Below, in pieces: positions 6,391-7,465 of a DNA stretch of 7,465 bases. The notes beneath the pieces were generated by a model, which was not told the DNA's origin, made no database searches, and was given only the letters and a program-made list of their open reading frames with translations. Positions within the stretch are counted from its first letter, which is position 1; every line of letters begins with the position of its first letter. The stretch comes from Sphingomonadales bacterium (GTDB lineage Bacteria; Pseudomonadota; Alphaproteobacteria; Sphingomonadales; Sphingomonadaceae): assembly GCA_017302775.1 (NCBI GenBank), contig JAFLDC010000124.1:1-7465 (forward strand). The letters run 5' to 3'. A program made the position numbers and the translations under genes.

Positions 6391-6954
6391 ATGGCACAAG
6401 ATGCGAGCATCGACACTCCGACCGTCTCGGACGGTGAGGGTGTGCGGCGGCGCGATTTCATCAACATCGCAGCGGTCAGCGCGGCAGGCGCGGGCGCGGT
6501 TGCGGTGGTTTATCCGCTGATCAGCCAGATGGCTCCGTCGGCTGACGTGCTCGCGGAAAGCACGACCGAGCTGGATATTGGCGCGGTGCAGCCGGGTCAG
6601 GCTATCAAGGCCGTGTTTCGCAAACAGCCGGTCTTCATCCGCAATCTGACGGCAACCGAGATTGAAGAGGCTAACAAGGTCGACGTGGCCAGCCTGCGTG
6701 ATCCCCAGACCCTGAAGGAGCGGACCAAGGAGGGGCATGAGAACATGCTCATCACCATGGGCGTCTGCACGCACCTCGGCTGTGTCCCGCAGGGGGCAGG
6801 AGCCGGTGAAGTCAAAGGCGAGTTTGGCGGCTATTTCTGCCCGTGCCATGGCTCGCACTACGATACGGCAGCCCGCATCCGCAAAGGGCCTGCTCCCAAG
6901 AACCTGGAAGTGCCCGAGTACGTGATCGACGGCACTACTCTGAAGATCGGCTGA
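6391..6954 (+). CDS. petA: ubiquinol-cytochrome c reductase Rieske iron-sulfur subunit
   Basis: This 187-residue subunit of the cytochrome bc1 complex (respiratory complex III) moves electrons from ubiquinol at the Qo site to cytochrome c1. The N-terminus carries a twin-arginine motif, RRRDFIN at residues 19-25, followed by one hydrophobic segment at about 26-46. This fits a Tat-exported, uncleaved membrane anchor with the cluster domain in the periplasm. Box I is CTHLGC at 126-131 and box II is CPCHGS at 150-155. C126, H128, C150 and H153 should bind the [2Fe-2S] cluster, with C131-C152 as the disulfide. S155 and Y157, which tune the redox potential in this family, are present. The length is typical for alphaproteobacteria. 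AGGA at 6376-6379 lies 11 nt before the ATG. petB follows after 11 bp, so this is the first gene of the bc1 operon. Confidence 0.97.
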   Translation: MAQDASIDTPTVSDGEGVRRRDFINIAAVSAAGAGAVAVVYPLISQMAPSADVLAESTTELDIGAVQPGQAIKAVFRKQPVFIRNLTATEIEEANKVDVASLRDPQTLKERTKEGHENMLITMGVCTHLGCVPQGAGAGEVKGEFGGYFCPCHGSHYDTAARIRKGPAPKNLEVPEYVIDGTTLKIG

Positions 6955-6957
6955 GGT
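6953..6957 (+). promoter_or_regulatory. Shine-Dalgarno of petB, overlapping the petA stop
   Basis: GAGGT begins within the TGA stop of petA and lies 8 nt before the petB ATG. Ribosomes ending petA would sit on this site, which suits balanced production of the two subunits. Confidence 0.65.
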
Positions 6958-6965
6958 AGACCATC

Positions 6966-7465
6966 ATGAGCTTTCCCTGGGCAAAGGAATACAAGCCGAG
7001 CCACCCCTTCATGGTGTGGATGGACGATAAGCTGCCGCTTCCCCGGCTGGTCTACAATGCGGTGGGCGGCGGCTATGAAGTCCCGCGCAACCTGAACTAT
7101 TTCTGGAACTTCGGGTTCCTGGCCGGCTTGTGCCTGGTCATTCAAATCGTGACCGGGATCGTGCTGGCGATGCATTATGGCGGTGACACCTCAGTCGCCT
7201 TCAATTCGACCGAGCACATCATGCGCGACGTCAACTGGGGCTGGATGCTGCGGTATGCCCATGCCAATGGCGCATCGGCATTCTTCGTAGTGGTCTATCT
7301 CCACATCTTCCGCGGCTTCTATTATGGTTCCTACAAGGCCCCGCGTGAGATGATCTGGCTGCTCGGCGTTGTCATCTTTTTGCTGATGATGGCGACTGCT
7401 TTCATGGGTTATGTGCTGCCGTGGGGGCAGATGTCCTATTGGGGCGCGCAGGTCATCACCGGCCT
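6966..7465 (+). CDS. petB: cytochrome b of the bc1 complex (3' end outside window)
   Basis: The first 166 codons of the membrane subunit that holds hemes bL and bH and both quinone sites are present. The protein begins [10 protein letters not shown], a usual start for the alphaproteobacterial subunit. [21 protein letters not shown] (from residue 44) is transmembrane helix A. The [20 protein letters not shown] segment supplies heme ligands H99 and H113, with the family's 14-residue spacing. [17 protein letters not shown] at the window edge is the conserved stretch after helix C that contributes to the Qo site. The second His pair, the PEWY loop and the remaining helices lie outside, as probably does the cytochrome c1 gene (petC). 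The frame is intact to the edge. The start follows the petA stop by 11 bp with a good ribosome site. Confidence 0.96.
   Translation, partial: MSFPWAKEYKPSHPFMVWMDDKLPLPRLVYNAVGGGYEVPRNLNYFWNFGFLAGLCLVIQIVTGIVLAMHYGGDTSVAFNSTEHIMRDVNWGWMLRYAHANGASAFFVVVYLHIFRGFYYGSYKAPREMIWLLGVVIFLLMMATAFMGYVLPWGQMSYWGAQVITG

Noticed and set aside
6170..6397. A 75-codon reverse-strand frame filling the pgeF-petA gap, and a 73-codon + strand frame at 6216-6437.
   Set aside because: Neither shows a convincing ribosome site, known motif or protein-like composition. The + strand frame runs into petA in another frame.

Overview
The window looks like ordinary chromosomal DNA from a GC-rich alphaproteobacterium. A Sphingomonadales member (Sphingomonas, Novosphingobium or Erythrobacter type) is the best guess, from the protein sequences and the petA-petB order; this is inference, because no marker gene or database search is available. 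GC content and codon use look even throughout. I see no insertion sequence, phage gene, CRISPR array, tRNA or rRNA.

Layout: the left edge holds the first 19 codons of a leftward gene, possibly a GNAT-like acetyltransferase. Diverging from it are a PLP-dependent low-specificity L-threonine aldolase (103-1104) and, sharing a GTGA overlap, a ten-helix EamA/DMT transporter (1101-1994). The transporter runs tail to tail into a leftward atypical SDR/epimerase-like protein (1965-2756). The two genes overlap by 30 bp, and a perfect 8-bp inverted repeat spans the transporter's stop codon. A 59-bp spacer separates the SDR gene from the divergent pepN (2816-5404), an M1 aminopeptidase with all its catalytic residues. 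pepN overlaps by 8 bp the TTG-initiated pgeF/yfiH (5397-6173), a multicopper-polyphenol-oxidase-fold protein. A GC-rich stem-loop follows the pgeF stop. After a 217-bp non-coding stretch with a reasonable sigma70-like promoter and short repeats comes the cytochrome bc1 operon: petA (Rieske, 6391-6954) and petB (cytochrome b, from 6966, cut off by the window edge).

Functionally there are four units. One is a threonine/glycine metabolism plus efflux pair. One is a lone redox-fold protein. One is a peptide-degradation plus cell-wall quality-control pair. The last is the start of the respiratory bc1 complex, whose cytochrome c1 gene probably lies just outside. I found no convincing undescribed system. 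The points worth a second look are gene-boundary arrangements (overlaps, a rare start codon, a hairpin inside convergent coding sequence), an SDR lacking the usual catalytic Tyr-x-x-x-Lys, and the regulatory region ahead of the bc1 operon.
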